This document shows positions 49,266 through 58,258 of a stretch of DNA of 64,000 nt, piece after piece (position 1 is the first letter of the stretch; every line of letters starts with the position of its first letter). The translations under genes were made by a program, and so were the position numbers. Location of the stretch: assembly GCA_964390545.1 (NCBI GenBank), contig CAYMJV010000004.1, forward strand, positions 9,901 to 73,900, written 5' to 3'. The notes beneath the pieces were generated by a model that saw only the letters and a program-made list of their open reading frames with translations, was not told the origin of the DNA and did no database searches. Origin of the DNA: CAYMJV01 sp964390545 (GTDB taxonomy: Bacteria; Desulfobacterota; BSN033; UBA1163).

Positions 49266-50604
49266 TTGACCTCTCCATGACCTGCCCCACCAGACCGGTT
49301 TCGGTGCAGTTCGTCACCTTCACCGTCCATTCCTGATTGATCCAATCCAAATTCCCTCCTGCGACTCCTTCAGGGGCGAGCAGCACAGGGATATAGTTTT
49401 GTGAAAATCCTTTCCACCTTCCAGTCCCTTTTTCTCTTCGCCCTTCCACCAGCACGTTCAACTCTTGATGGAGAAACCTGGAATAGAAAGCCCGGCGTTT
49501 CTGTTTTCCCAATTCCCTCATCGCTTCTGCCCTCCGGGTAATGTTCGTCTGATCCACAACCTGAGAATATTGAAAGGCAGGGGTTCCTTTTCTCTTTGAA
49601 AAGGGAAAGACATGGAGATAGGAGAAAGGAAGCGATTCGATCAATTCATAGGTCCCTTTGAATTTCTCTTCGGTCTCACCGGGAAATCCTACGATCACGT
49701 CGGCCCCAATGGAAAGCCCTGGAATGGCCTGATGGAGTTCTTGTATGAGATCAAAGAGAAAAGATCGACTGTAATTTCTGTTCATCCTTTTCAAAATCTC
49801 ATCCTCTCCGCTCTGGATGGGGATGTGGAGATGGGGACAGACCTTCTTCGAGGTTGGCAGGAAGTGGGTCAACTCTTCTGAAAAATCCATCGGCTCGATT
49901 GAGCTGAGTCGAATTCGATGGGGGGTCTCCTTTTCCTCAAGTTGTCTCAGGAGTTTTCCCAAGGGGAAGGGAGGGGAAAAATCCAGCCCGTAAGAACCGA
50001 GGTGGATGCCTGTAAGTACCACTTCATGGTAGCCCCTTTCTCTTAAGGCCCTCATATGCTCCATGACTCTCTCCGGGGGAAGGCTTCTCGATCGCCCTCT
50101 GGCATAAGGAACGATGCAATAAGAACATCTGGCATCGCAGCCATCCTGGATCTTGAGAAAAGCCCGGGTGTGATGATGGAAGGTATGGAGCGGGACGTCT
50201 GAGAAAGAGGACTCCTTCTGGATATCACTGACTTGAATGGGAGGAAGGTCCCCTTTCTCCATCAGGGGAAGAAGGTCAGGAATTCTGTATTTCTCCGCGT
50301 TTCCCAGAATGTATTTTGTTTCTTCAATTTTGGCAATGGCCTCTGGATCGACCTGGGGATAGCATCCGGTTACGACAATCAGGGACTCCGGATTGAAACG
50401 GAAAGCCCTTCTCACCATCTGTCTCGACTGAAAGTCTGCCCGCTGGGTAACCGTGCAGGTATTGATGATCGTGATCTCGGCCCCTTCTTCAAAGGAGACG
50501 AGATGATACCCCTGTTGTTCCAAGGAAGCCATGAGGGCCTCCGATTCGAACTGGTTTACCTTACAACCAAGGGTAGCAATAGAAACAGTCGACATATGTC
50601 TCAT
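49258..50604 (-). CDS. mtaB: tRNA t6A37 methylthiotransferase MtaB
   Basis: A 448-residue methylthiotransferase. The N-terminal UPF0004 domain has three Cys (GCKVNQ, NTCTVT, GCYPQ) that hold one Fe-S cluster; the radical SAM motif is QDGCDARCSYCIVPYARG (CxxxCxxC, about residue 155); a TRAM-like C-terminal domain closes the chain. The CKVNQFE start is specific for the MtaB branch, which makes ms2t6A at tRNA position 37. The start at 50604 has an AGGG six bases upstream; an ATG three codons later is possible. It is co-transcribed with rnc. Confidence 0.92.
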   Translation of the reverse strand: MRHMSTVSIATLGCKVNQFESEALMASLEQQGYHLVSFEEGAEITIINTCTVTQRADFQSRQMVRRAFRFNPESLIVVTGCYPQVDPEAIAKIEETKYILGNAEKYRIPDLLPLMEKGDLPPIQVSDIQKESSFSDVPLHTFHHHTRAFLKIQDGCDARCSYCIVPYARGRSRSLPPERVMEHMRALRERGYHEVVLTGIHLGSYGLDFSPPFPLGKLLRQLEEKETPHRIRLSSIEPMDFSEELTHFLPTSKKVCPHLHIPIQSGEDEILKRMNRNYSRSFLFDLIQELHQAIPGLSIGADVIVGFPGETEEKFKGTYELIESLPFSYLHVFPFSKRKGTPAFQYSQVVDQTNITRRAEAMRELGKQKRRAFYSRFLHQELNVLVEGRREKGTGRWKGFSQNYIPVLLAPEGVAGGNLDWINQEWTVKVTNCTETGLVGQVMERSNG

Positions 50605-50901
50605 TATCGGCCCTACAAAGACTTAAATAGAGTTTATAGTTCAATCAACCTGACGGAACAAATTCCAAATTACAAATCCCAAATCACAAACAAATTTCAA
50701 GCACCAATTCCCAATGACCAAAACATTTTTACTTAGAATTTCAAAATCTTTCTATTCCCAGAACAAGGTTTTCCAGATGAATTACGATAAAGTTTTGAAT
50801 TTTGGTAATTAGAATTTATTTGTGATTTGGTGCTTGTCATTTGGTGCTTTTGCCAAATGCCGAAAAGTATGACAAATCGGTAACTTGACAACCATCCAAT
50901 A
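50605..50901. repeat. Family A palindrome, copy 4, in a gene-less spacer
   Basis: The spacer between mtaB and the UPF0280 gene consists mostly of a CAAAT-unit palindrome: left arm about 50658-50727 (AAATTCCAAATTACAAATCCC and on), right arm about 50793-50855 (TTTTGGTAATTAGAATTTATTTGTG and on). Confidence 0.75.
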
Positions 50902-51633
50902 TCAGGGCGGCTCGAGCCGAATTAGTTTAATATTTCCCCGGACACCCATCTTTTCTCCGACAATGATGAGTGTTCCCAGGACTCCCTCAATCTCTCTTCC
51001 CCTTTCGAGCCCAAGTTCGATATCCTTCTTCTCCTGGACGATGTTTCCCACCGCCGTCGCTGCGGCATCGGCCAGGGCAGCCGATTTGGAGAGGATGCAG
51101 ACAGCATCCGCCTTACCAAAACTCAAAGAAGGCCCCACCGTTCCAGAAGAAGTGCAGACGCCTAGGGGGGATTCCTCAGGCCCTATCACAATCCCTATTT
51201 TCAGGCTGAGAGGCGATTGGCCTGCATAAATTCCAATGGTACGCTCTCGGGCAGTGGCGAGATAGATATCCCCGCCATTCTCTGTGATGACCTCTTTTGA
51301 AAGTGTGAGCAAATCCTTTGAGACCCATTCGGCTATGGCCCCAGCCACGGCAGCCATCGGGCCCACCCGAGCCAATTGAGAAACTCGGATCATTTCACGA
51401 ACGAGTTCTGGCGCATGGAGGTCTTCTGCCAAAGGAATGAGGCTTCTTTGGAATGATGGGTTCATTGTGATATAAGTTTCAAGTTGGTGCCGGTATTTCA
51501 GGACCGATTCTCGAGTTTCGTCAGAAAGATTGCTCTCAGCCCGGACAAGGAGGTCCGTTTCCTTAACGATGACCTCAAACTTAACGAGATCGTCGGTTCT
51601 TACTAAGTTCCGGTAAGTCCGTTGTTCATACAT
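50902..51633 (-). CDS. UPF0280 family protein
   Basis: A 243-residue UPF0280 protein, a family related to the FAD-transferase ApbE. It opens with YRNLVRTDDLVKFEVIVKETDLLVRA and has the conserved core ARVGPMAAVAGAIAEWV (about residue 90), NGGDIYLA, and CTSSGTVGPSLSFGKADAV. Members are common in methanogens and sulfate reducers; biochemistry is not established. It has a strong promoter of its own at 51687-51716. Confidence 0.88.
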   Translation of the reverse strand: MYEQRTYRNLVRTDDLVKFEVIVKETDLLVRAESNLSDETRESVLKYRHQLETYITMNPSFQRSLIPLAEDLHAPELVREMIRVSQLARVGPMAAVAGAIAEWVSKDLLTLSKEVITENGGDIYLATARERTIGIYAGQSPLSLKIGIVIGPEESPLGVCTSSGTVGPSLSFGKADAVCILSKSAALADAAATAVGNIVQEKKDIELGLERGREIEGVLGTLIIVGEKMGVRGNIKLIRLEPP

Positions 51634-51686
51634 TCTAGTTTTTTAAAAACCCTTCGGTGGCCGGATGGGATGCTTTTTGAAAACTC

Positions 51687-51716
51687 ATTATAATACTCGA
51701 ATTTATTTTGTGTCAA
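51687..51716 (-). promoter_or_regulatory. Consensus sigma70 promoter of the UPF0280 gene
   Basis: On the minus strand: perfect TTGACA (51711-51716), 18-base spacer, perfect TATAAT (51687-51692). The strongest sigma70-type promoter in the window; transcription would start near 51680 and run into UPF0280 and possibly mtaB-rnc. Confidence 0.75.
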
Positions 51717-51825
51717 AGAATTAACTTTTTTAACGATAAGGGTGATTTGCTAAGATAATTTTATGAGGTTGAAAGCGGAACAGAAACCTACTATCGAAAA
51801 TGGGGTTATCGGGGATAGAAATAAG

Positions 51826-51857
51826 AAAAGGGGTGCTGCTTTTCTGAGCAGCACCCC
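51826..51857 (-). terminator. Rho-independent terminator of the leu-asd cluster
   Basis: Perfect 10-base arms GGGGTGCTGC (51830-51839) and GCAGCACCCC (51848-51857) with an 8-base loop, and a CTTTTCTTATT run following on the minus strand. It lies just after the asd stop. Confidence 0.9.
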
Positions 51858-51876
51858 TGAATCACGGAGGCCATCC

Positions 51877-52899
51877 TTATAGATATTCCTGAATCAGGAT
51901 TTCAGCAATCTGGACCGCATTAAGGGCCGCACCCTTCCGGATATTGTCCGATACGACCCACATATTGATTCCATTGGGGATGGATTCATCTTCACGAATT
52001 CTTCCAACGAAGGTCTCATCCTTTCCTGCCGCATAAATGGCCAGTGGATATTCGAACTTCTTCGGATTATCGACCACGATCACCCCCGGAGCCTTGGACA
52101 GAATTTTTCTCACATCCTCTGCTGTCAACTTTTTCTCGGTTTCGATATTGACCGCTTCCGAATGGCCAAAGAAGACCGGGACTCTGACGGTGGTGGCTGT
52201 CACACCGATTGAATTGTCCTCCATAATCTTCTTCGTTTCGTTCACCATTTTCATTTCTTCTTTGGTGTAACCATTGTCGAGGAAGACATCGATGTGGGGA
52301 AGACAGTTAAAAGCGATCTGATGGGGATACACCGATTTTTCGATCTCTTTATTGCCGTAGATGGCGAGAACCTGAGACTCTAATTCTTTGATGGCTCTTT
52401 TCCCGGTTCCCGAAACTGCCTGATAGGTGGAGACCACAACCCTTTTGATTCGAGCAACATCATGGATGGGTTTCAGAGCTACTACCATCTGGATGGTCGA
52501 ACAGTTAGGGTTTGCAATGATATTCTTTTTCGGATACTGCGCAATGGCGTGGGCGTTCACTTCCGGGACGACCAAAGGAACTTGTGGGTCCATTCGGAAG
52601 GCACTGGTGTTGTCGATGACCACGCAGCCCGCTTTCCCTGCGATGGGTGCGAATTTTTCACTGACCGAGCCTCCTGCAGAGAAGAGACCGATATCGATCC
52701 CCGCAAAAGAGTTCTCGTTCAATACCTCCACGGTATATTGCTTTCCCTTAAACTCCATCTCGGTCCCTGCCCCTCGGGTGGAAGCAAGAAGTTTTAGATT
52801 CGCCACCGGAAAGTTCCTCTCTTGTAAGATGGAGACCATCTCATTTCCCACTGCACCGGTGGCTCCCACCACAGCCACATTGTATTTTTCTTTTTTCAT
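51877..52899 (-). CDS. asd: Aspartate-semialdehyde dehydrogenase
   Basis: A 340-residue Asd. NADPH binding: VAVVGATGAVGNEMVSIL at the N-terminus. Active site: IIANPNCSTIQM with the nucleophilic Cys (about residue 129); HQIAFNCLPHID and the substrate Arg/His RVPVFFGHSEAV are also clear. It makes aspartate semialdehyde for lysine, threonine and methionine. The start at 52899 has GGAGG five bases upstream; the longer frame at 52911 lacks it. It is the last gene of the leu cluster and is followed by a terminator. Confidence 0.95.
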   Translation of the reverse strand: MKKEKYNVAVVGATGAVGNEMVSILQERNFPVANLKLLASTRGAGTEMEFKGKQYTVEVLNENSFAGIDIGLFSAGGSVSEKFAPIAGKAGCVVIDNTSAFRMDPQVPLVVPEVNAHAIAQYPKKNIIANPNCSTIQMVVALKPIHDVARIKRVVVSTYQAVSGTGKRAIKELESQVLAIYGNKEIEKSVYPHQIAFNCLPHIDVFLDNGYTKEEMKMVNETKKIMEDNSIGVTATTVRVPVFFGHSEAVNIETEKKLTAEDVRKILSKAPGVIVVDNPKKFEYPLAIYAAGKDETFVGRIREDESIPNGINMWVVSDNIRKGAALNAVQIAEILIQEYL

Positions 52900-53027
52900 G
52901 GGCTCCTCCAACCCTTATATAGAAACAGGGATGTCCGTCTGAACATCCCCGTCCCTGGATACCTCCTCGTATCAGTTTAATAAATAGAAGAAAAAGGGGG
53001 TTGTTGTCAAGAGGGAAATGAAAGATC

Positions 53028-53063
53028 AATGCCAAATTTTAAATTACAAATGTCAAATTTCTG
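53028..53063. repeat. Half of a family A repeat
   Basis: AATGCCAAATTTTAAATTACAAATGTCAAATT between leuD and asd, one arm only. It suggests a decayed or partial palindrome. Confidence 0.5.
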
Positions 53064-53092
53064 ATCAGGTGTTCGGGGATGGTAGGTAAGGT

Positions 53093-53596
53093 TTATCTCT
53101 TCTTCTTAATTCTCTTTTTTCGGAGGTGTGCGATAAGTCCGCCATCCTTTAAAAGATCCCGCATAAAGGCGGGAATGGGGTTTGCACGAAATTTTTTATT
53201 CCGCGTGAGGTCGAAGATCTCACCGGTGCTGAGGTTGACCTGAACCCGATCTCCATCCTTTATCCCCTCTGAAGCCTCAGGAGACTCCAAAAGCGGAAGG
53301 CCGAGGTTAAGGCTGTTTCGGTAGAAGATTCGGGCAAAAGTTCTAGCGATGATGCAAGAGACTCCGGCTGCCTTTAAGGCGAGGGGTGCATGCTCCCGGG
53401 AGGAGCCGCAACCAAAATTCTTGCCTGCCAGCAGAAGGTCACCTTTTTTTACTGCCCTAAGAAATTCCGGCCTCTCCTCTTCCATGACATGTTTGGCCAG
53501 CTCCTTCGGATCAGATTGATTAAGGTATCGCGCCGGGATGATCGCATCCGTATCAACATCCGATCCAAACTTCCAGATCCTTCCTTCGATCTTCAT
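53093..53596 (-). CDS. leuD: 3-isopropylmalate dehydratase small subunit
   Basis: A 167-residue swivel-domain subunit of the archaeal/bacterial short type. Motifs: IWKFGSDVDTDAIIPARYLN, the loop AGKNFGCGSSREHAP (substrate binding), IIARTFARIFYRNSLNLGLPLL. It completes the aconitase-like active site with LeuC. The upstream spacer to leuC contains an 8-base-unit palindrome. LeuD and LeuC together could equally be homoaconitase-like enzymes, but leuA next to them makes leucine synthesis most likely. Confidence 0.93.
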   Translation of the reverse strand: MKIEGRIWKFGSDVDTDAIIPARYLNQSDPKELAKHVMEEERPEFLRAVKKGDLLLAGKNFGCGSSREHAPLALKAAGVSCIIARTFARIFYRNSLNLGLPLLESPEASEGIKDGDRVQVNLSTGEIFDLTRNKKFRANPIPAFMRDLLKDGGLIAHLRKKRIKKKR

Positions 53597-53612
53597 GAGT
53601 GCTTCCTAAAAG

Positions 53613-53743
53613 CAAGGGTTCGAGGGTCCAAGGGTTCCAGGGTTCTAGTATTCCTTTATCACAAAAGCGTTTTTCTTTCGCAGTAAAATTATGTCCATCA
53701 TGATTCTGCTCGACCCCTTGAACCCTAGACTCCTAGGACCCTT
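53613..53743. repeat. Imperfect palindrome of 8-base AGGGTT units (family C, copy 1)
   Basis: Left arm CAAGGGTT, CGAGGGTC, CAAGGGTT, CCAGGGTT (53613-53644), right arm of CCTTGAACCCTAGACTCCTAGGACCC type (53714-53741). The leuC stop codon falls in the right arm, so its last residues VLGV come from the repeat. Confidence 0.75.
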
Positions 53744-55020
53744 TTCTTCACTACTTCCTCAGGATGACAGATCCTTCCTTTGACAGCGCTGGCAGCGGCC
53801 ACAGCGGGGCTGGACAAATAAACCTTGCTCTCAGCGTGGCCCATCCGTCCGCGAAAATTACGATTCGTGGTGGCCAAGGCTTTTTCCCCGCTGGCCAAAA
53901 TGCCCATATGGCCTCCCAGACAGGGACCACAGGTGGGCGGGCTGATGACTGCGCCGGCAGAAAGGAATATCTTTAGAAGGCCCTCTTTCATGGCCTGACT
54001 GAAAATCTCCTGGGTCGCGGGGATGATGATGAGTCTGAGGGAGGAGGCGACCTTTTTCCCTTTCAATATCCTGGCTGCCACACGGAGGTCATCGAGATGG
54101 CCATTGGTGCAGGAGCCGATGACCACCTGATCGATCTCGATCTTTCCAATCTCTCTCACATCCTTGACATTAGATGGGATATGGGGAAGGGCAACCTGAG
54201 GATGAATTTTTGAAACATCGTATTCCCGCATCTCCGAATAGGATGCCCCTGGATCGCTTCGGAAGATTCGATGGGGTCTTTTGGCACGTTGTTTAATAAA
54301 GTGGAGAGTGATCTTATCGGGCTCCATGATGCCATTCTTTGCGCCTGCCTCGATCGCCATATTGGCCATGGTAAATCGGCTTGCCATGGGGAGGGAATGA
54401 ATTGCCTCTCCGCAAAACTCCATGGCTTGATATAGGGCTCCGTCAACACCGATATCCCCGATCGTGAAAAGGATGAGGTCCTTTCCCGATACCCAAGGAT
54501 TCAGTCTTCCATGATAGATGAGTTTGATGCTGGCTGGAACTTTAAGCCACAACTTTCCTGTGGCCATGGCTGCCGCGAGGTCTGTGCTGCCCACACCCGT
54601 CGCAAAGGCGCCCAGCGCTCCATAGGTGCAGGTATGGCTGTCGGCACCTATGACAACATCTCCCGGAAGGACAAGACCCTTCTCCGGGAGCAGGGCATGT
54701 TCGATACCCGCCTCCCCGATTTCGAAGTAATGGGTGAGGTGCTGGGCCTTTGCAAACTCCCTGAGCATCTTGCACTGCTCTGCAGAGAGTATGTCCTTAG
54801 CAGGAGTGAAGTGGTCCGGGACTAAAACGACCCGGTCACGGTTAAATACCTTTCCCACTCCGATCTCTTTGAAGGCCTTGATGGCAAGGGGAGCCGTAAT
54901 GTCATTTCCGAGGGCCAGATCAATCCGGACATCCAGGAGTTCGCCAGGAACAATTTTCTTTTTTCCGGCATGGGTGGCCAGGATCTTCTCTGTAATCGTC
55001 ATCGGACTCTTTTTCTTCAT
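53725..55020 (-). CDS. leuC: 3-isopropylmalate dehydratase large subunit
   Basis: A 431-residue aconitase-family subunit. The three Fe-S cysteines are in IGSCTNGH (about residue 302) and TCGPCLGG (about 361 and 364). Other family parts: PDHFTPAKDILSAEQ, VIGADSHTCTYGALGAFATGVGSTD and NRNFRGRMGH. With LeuD it isomerises 2- to 3-isopropylmalate in leucine synthesis. The next gene upstream is leuA, with a 115-base spacer containing a 6-base-unit palindrome. Confidence 0.95.
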   Translation of the reverse strand: MKKKSPMTITEKILATHAGKKKIVPGELLDVRIDLALGNDITAPLAIKAFKEIGVGKVFNRDRVVLVPDHFTPAKDILSAEQCKMLREFAKAQHLTHYFEIGEAGIEHALLPEKGLVLPGDVVIGADSHTCTYGALGAFATGVGSTDLAAAMATGKLWLKVPASIKLIYHGRLNPWVSGKDLILFTIGDIGVDGALYQAMEFCGEAIHSLPMASRFTMANMAIEAGAKNGIMEPDKITLHFIKQRAKRPHRIFRSDPGASYSEMREYDVSKIHPQVALPHIPSNVKDVREIGKIEIDQVVIGSCTNGHLDDLRVAARILKGKKVASSLRLIIIPATQEIFSQAMKEGLLKIFLSAGAVISPPTCGPCLGGHMGILASGEKALATTNRNFRGRMGHAESKVYLSSPAVAAASAVKGRICHPEEVVKKRVLGV

Positions 55021-55041
55021 ATGCTACCTACACTACCCAAA

Positions 55042-55129
55042 AAGGTTAAGGCTGAGGTTAAGGTTAAGAAAGAAGTAAGATTTTGATCTTCATCTTAACC
55101 TTAACCTGAACCTCAACCTCAACCTCAAC
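55042..55129. repeat. Imperfect palindrome of 6-base AAGGTT units (family B, copy 2)
   Basis: Left arm AAGGTT, AAGGCT, GAGGTT, AAGGTT (55042-55065), right arm of six 6-base units CTTAAC (twice), CTGAAC and CTCAAC (three times) at 55094-55129. It lies between leuA and leuC. Confidence 0.75.
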
Positions 55130-55135
55130 CTGTGA

Positions 55136-56662
55136 CTACATCCCTACCAACTTCTGTTTCTTGAATTCGATTTTATTAAGGGCATTGATATAAGCCTTGG
55201 CGCTGGCGACGATCACATCCGTATCTGCGCCCTGACCAATGACGGTATTCCCTTTCTCTTCCAGTCTGACCGTCACCTCCCCTTGCGCCTCTGTCCCAGA
55301 GGTGATGGCATTGATGGCAAATTGCAGAAGTTTCGATTTGGTGCGGGTGATCTTCTTAATGGTCTTGAACGTGGCATCCACAGGTCCATCACCAAACCCT
55401 GCCTCTTGAAGAAGTTTCCCATCCACCTCCATCTGGACCGTGGCAGTAGGGACAGTGACATTACCAGCCACCACATTAATGTAGACCAGCTTGAAACGGC
55501 GTGGCATTCTGAGAATCTCTTCCACAACGATCGACTCAATATCTTCATCAAAAATATCACGCTTTTTGTCGGCCAATTGCTTGAACCGGTTGAAGGCCCT
55601 TTCCAGATCCGAATCCGAGAGCCGATATCCAAGGTCCTTCAGCCTCTCCCTGAAGGCGTGCCTCCCGGAAAGCTTGCCCAGGACGATGGAGCTTTTGGTA
55701 ATGCCCACCGACTCGGGTGTCATGATCTCGTAGGTTAATTTCTCCTTAAGGACTCCATCCTGGTGAATGCCAGATTGGTGAGCAAAGGCATTCGCTCCCA
55801 CAATGGCCTTATTGGGCTGGACGACCATGCCCGTGATCTTCGAAACGAGGCGACTTGTGGTAAAGAGGTGTCTCGGGTTGAGACGCGTTTGGAACCGGAG
55901 GAGATCGTTTCGGGTACGAAGGGCCATCACCACCTCTTCAAGAGACGTATTGCCAGCCCTTTCTCCAATTCCATTAATCGTACATTCCACCTGTCTGGCG
56001 CCGTTCTGGATGGCAGCGACCGAATTAGCCACAGCCAGACCGAGATCATTATGACAGTGAACGCTCAGGGTGATTTTCTCGACCCCTCGGACCTTCTGCC
56101 GGATGGTACGAATGAGTTCTCCAAACTCCGAGGGGATGGCGTAGCCCACCGTATCCGGAATGTTGATCGTAGTCGCTCCTGCCCGGATTGCTGCTTCAAA
56201 GATAGCGATGAGGAATTCCACATCACTTCGAGTTGCATCCATGGCCGAGAATTCGACATCGGGGGTATGACGTCTGGCCCTTGCGACAGATTGAGCGGCA
56301 ATCCGGATGACCTCCTCCTTCGATTTCTTTAACTGATGTTTGAGATGAATATTGGAGGTGGAGATGAAGGTATGGAGGCAGGGGAATTTCGCTCCCTTGA
56401 CCGCTTCCCAGGCCCGATCAATATCCTTCGGATTCGCCCTGGCCAGAGCGGCGACCCCTGAACGTTTAATCGTCCGGGCAATGGCCCTGACTGCCTCAAA
56501 GTCTCCCTCTGAAGAGATGGGGAAACCTGCCTCAATCATATCCACATTCAGTTTTTCCAGCTGCTCAGCGATCCTCACCTTTTCAGCCACATTCATCGTG
56601 GCCCCCGGCGATTGTTCTCCATCGCGCAGTGTGGTATCAAAAATCTTAATAACCTCAGCCAT
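55136..56662 (-). CDS. leuA: 2-isopropylmalate synthase
   Basis: A 508-residue LeuA. The catalytic TIM barrel starts with FDTTLRDGEQSPGATM (Arg-Asp pair binding the ketoacid and metal), has IDMIEAGFPISS, the metal ligands in SVHCHNDLGLAVAN and the GAVQVECTINGIGERAGNTS-like region. The C-terminal allosteric LeuA dimer domain (about residues 390-500) is complete, so leucine feedback is expected. It condenses acetyl-CoA and 2-oxoisovalerate. A GAGAGG site precedes the ATG. Cluster order is leuA-leuC-leuD-asd without leuB. Confidence 0.95.
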   Translation of the reverse strand: MAEVIKIFDTTLRDGEQSPGATMNVAEKVRIAEQLEKLNVDMIEAGFPISSEGDFEAVRAIARTIKRSGVAALARANPKDIDRAWEAVKGAKFPCLHTFISTSNIHLKHQLKKSKEEVIRIAAQSVARARRHTPDVEFSAMDATRSDVEFLIAIFEAAIRAGATTINIPDTVGYAIPSEFGELIRTIRQKVRGVEKITLSVHCHNDLGLAVANSVAAIQNGARQVECTINGIGERAGNTSLEEVVMALRTRNDLLRFQTRLNPRHLFTTSRLVSKITGMVVQPNKAIVGANAFAHQSGIHQDGVLKEKLTYEIMTPESVGITKSSIVLGKLSGRHAFRERLKDLGYRLSDSDLERAFNRFKQLADKKRDIFDEDIESIVVEEILRMPRRFKLVYINVVAGNVTVPTATVQMEVDGKLLQEAGFGDGPVDATFKTIKKITRTKSKLLQFAINAITSGTEAQGEVTVRLEEKGNTVIGQGADTDVIVASAKAYINALNKIEFKKQKLVGM

Positions 56663-56717
56663 CTTATTGCCTCTCTTCAGCGTATTTGTGTTTTATGAAT
56701 GAGATGCTGAAATCGTA

Positions 56718-56780
56718 GACCCTGATCCTGAAACAAGTTCAGGATGACATTACTTGTTTCAGGGCAAGGTTCAGCATGAC
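56718..56780. repeat. Inverted repeat of the TTCAGGAT type (family E, copy 2)
   Basis: Perfect hairpin ATCCTGAA-ACAAG-TTCAGGAT (about 56725-56745), then a second divergent copy TTGTTTCAGGGCAAGGTTCAGCATGAC. It lies upstream of leuA and after lpxK. Confidence 0.65.
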
Positions 56781-56850
56781 TTTCGAATTTTCGTTTTTTG
56801 GAGATCTTTATTAATCCATAATTCATAACTCATCATTTTTAACTTTTAAT

Positions 56851-57924
56851 TTAAAAAATTTCCATTACCTTTTTATAAAATTCCTCTTCCTCCCAGATTT
56901 TCATTTCGATGCGTAGGGCAACAAGGGGTGGGTGAACAACCCTCATCATTCCTAATTTTACAATATCCTTCTCTGTGGTCACAATCCAATCCGCCTCTTT
57001 GCTTTCTTTTTCGATGGCGACCAGATCTTTGGAAGTGAAGCGATGGTGATCCGGGAAAATCATTTCGTTGACAATCTCCATTCCACATTTTCTTAGGAGG
57101 AGAGAGAAGTACGTGGGATTGGCGATTCCAGATACGGCCAGAGCCTTTTTCCCTTTGAGGGCTTGAAGCCCTACCCATTCTCCATCAGGTCCGATCAGAC
57201 CCTGAGGTTCGTAATGGCTGTGAAAGACAGGAGAGGAGGGATGGATTTCCTGAAGCATTTTCTCAAGGGGACGGCAGCTTGCAGGATCCTCCACTTTTGT
57301 GAGAAGGAAGAGATGGGCCCGGTGAAGATGTTCTAAGGGTTCTCTCAGGATGCCTCTCGGTAAGACATGGTGATCTCCAAAACCGATCTCGGAATCGATG
57401 AGGAGGATATTCAAATCTCGATGGAGTTGAAGATGCTGATAGCCATCATCCAGGAGCACCCCTCGAATATCGAACCGTTGAAGAGCCAACTGCCCGTTAG
57501 CGAATCGATCCTTTCCGATAAGTATCGGAATCCCCTTTAGAGCCTTGGCCATCTGAAAAGGCTCATCGCCTGACTCCTCTGGTGAGAGAAGAACGGTCTT
57601 CCCATCACTCACCCATGGTTTGGAGGATCCTCGTCCTTTATAGCCTCTACTCAAGATGGCCGTGGGAATGCCTCGGCCCATCAATCCTTTGGCCAGAGTG
57701 ATGACCAGAGGCGTCTTTCCGGTTCCCCCCACCGTGATATTCCCAACGCTGATGACCGGGCAGGGGAGGCGCTTTGATTTCCAGAGGTTGATAGAGTAAA
57801 GAATAGTTCTTATCCGCACTCCCCATCCGTAAGGGAGGGAGAGAAGGGTGAGAGGAAAAAGAAGCACCTTTACCCAGAAGGGCTTCTCTTTTTGATAGAG
57901 GAATTTGTCGATGCGCCAAGCCAT
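56851..57924 (-). CDS. lpxK: Tetraacyldisaccharide 4'-kinase
   Basis: A 357-residue LpxK. An N-terminal membrane helix is followed by the P-loop SVGNITVGGTGKTPLV (about residues 60-75), ILSRGYKGRG, LLDDGYQHLQLHRDLNILLID (DDGxQH motif with the catalytic Asp) and a C-terminal FPDHHRFTSKD. It phosphorylates the 4' position of the lipid A disaccharide at the inner membrane. It follows waaA on the same strand, separated by a 329-base spacer. The ancestral frame has no strong ribosome binding site. Confidence 0.92.
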   Translation of the reverse strand: MAWRIDKFLYQKEKPFWVKVLLFPLTLLSLPYGWGVRIRTILYSINLWKSKRLPCPVISVGNITVGGTGKTPLVITLAKGLMGRGIPTAILSRGYKGRGSSKPWVSDGKTVLLSPEESGDEPFQMAKALKGIPILIGKDRFANGQLALQRFDIRGVLLDDGYQHLQLHRDLNILLIDSEIGFGDHHVLPRGILREPLEHLHRAHLFLLTKVEDPASCRPLEKMLQEIHPSSPVFHSHYEPQGLIGPDGEWVGLQALKGKKALAVSGIANPTYFSLLLRKCGMEIVNEMIFPDHHRFTSKDLVAIEKESKEADWIVTTEKDIVKLGMMRVVHPPLVALRIEMKIWEEEEFYKKVMEIF

Positions 57925-58150
57925 CTCTTATTTCAGATTTGGTAATTGTCCAGCCAAATAGAGGTTCCCACGCAGTCGGAGCTCGGCAGACTGCTCTCCA
58001 AGGCTTCGAATGGCGGTCCTTGGATTGAGTGGAAAACGGACGATTTCATCTGAGCAAGCCTCCTAAATCAGGTTTAAAGGCCTGTGCCAGTTGGTCAGAA
58101 GGTGCGCCCCGAAGCCTTTCCGAACGGTCCGTCGAGCTCCGCAATACGAC
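57925..58150. other. Spacer with coding-like fragments
   Basis: On the minus strand a 38-codon frame (58049-57933) has AGGAGG nine bases before its ATG, and a different frame of the same stretch reads LRLRGNLYLAGQLPNLK before a stop next to the lpxK start. A third frame upstream reads SERLRGAPSDQLAQAF. None matches a family I know. It may be a decayed gene tail, or a short leader ORF for lpxK. Confidence 0.3.
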
Positions 58151-58154
58151 TTTA

Positions 58155-58258
58155 TCATTAATCTGGTTAAACAGTTACCAGATTTGAGATTTCAGAATGA
58201 ATTCGGGTTGATTGGAAGTTTTCAATCTGAAATCTACAATCTGCAATTTGCAATTACA
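58155..58258. repeat. Imperfect palindrome of TGCAATTTG units (family D, copy 2)
   Basis: Left arm CCAGATTTGAGATTTCAGAATG (about 58178-58199), right arm CAATCTGAAATCTACAATCTGCAATTTGCAATT (58223-58255). The waaA stop codon lies in the right arm. Confidence 0.65.

Noticed and set aside
51650..51675. GTGGCCGGATGGGATGC as a sigma54 site
   Set aside because: GG to GC distance is 13 and the orientation does not fit a downstream gene.
55094..55129. CTTAAC/CTCAAC tandem units as telomere-like or origin iterons
   Set aside because: The complementary arm at 55042-55065 and the similar elements elsewhere show a palindromic intergenic repeat; no replication gene is nearby.
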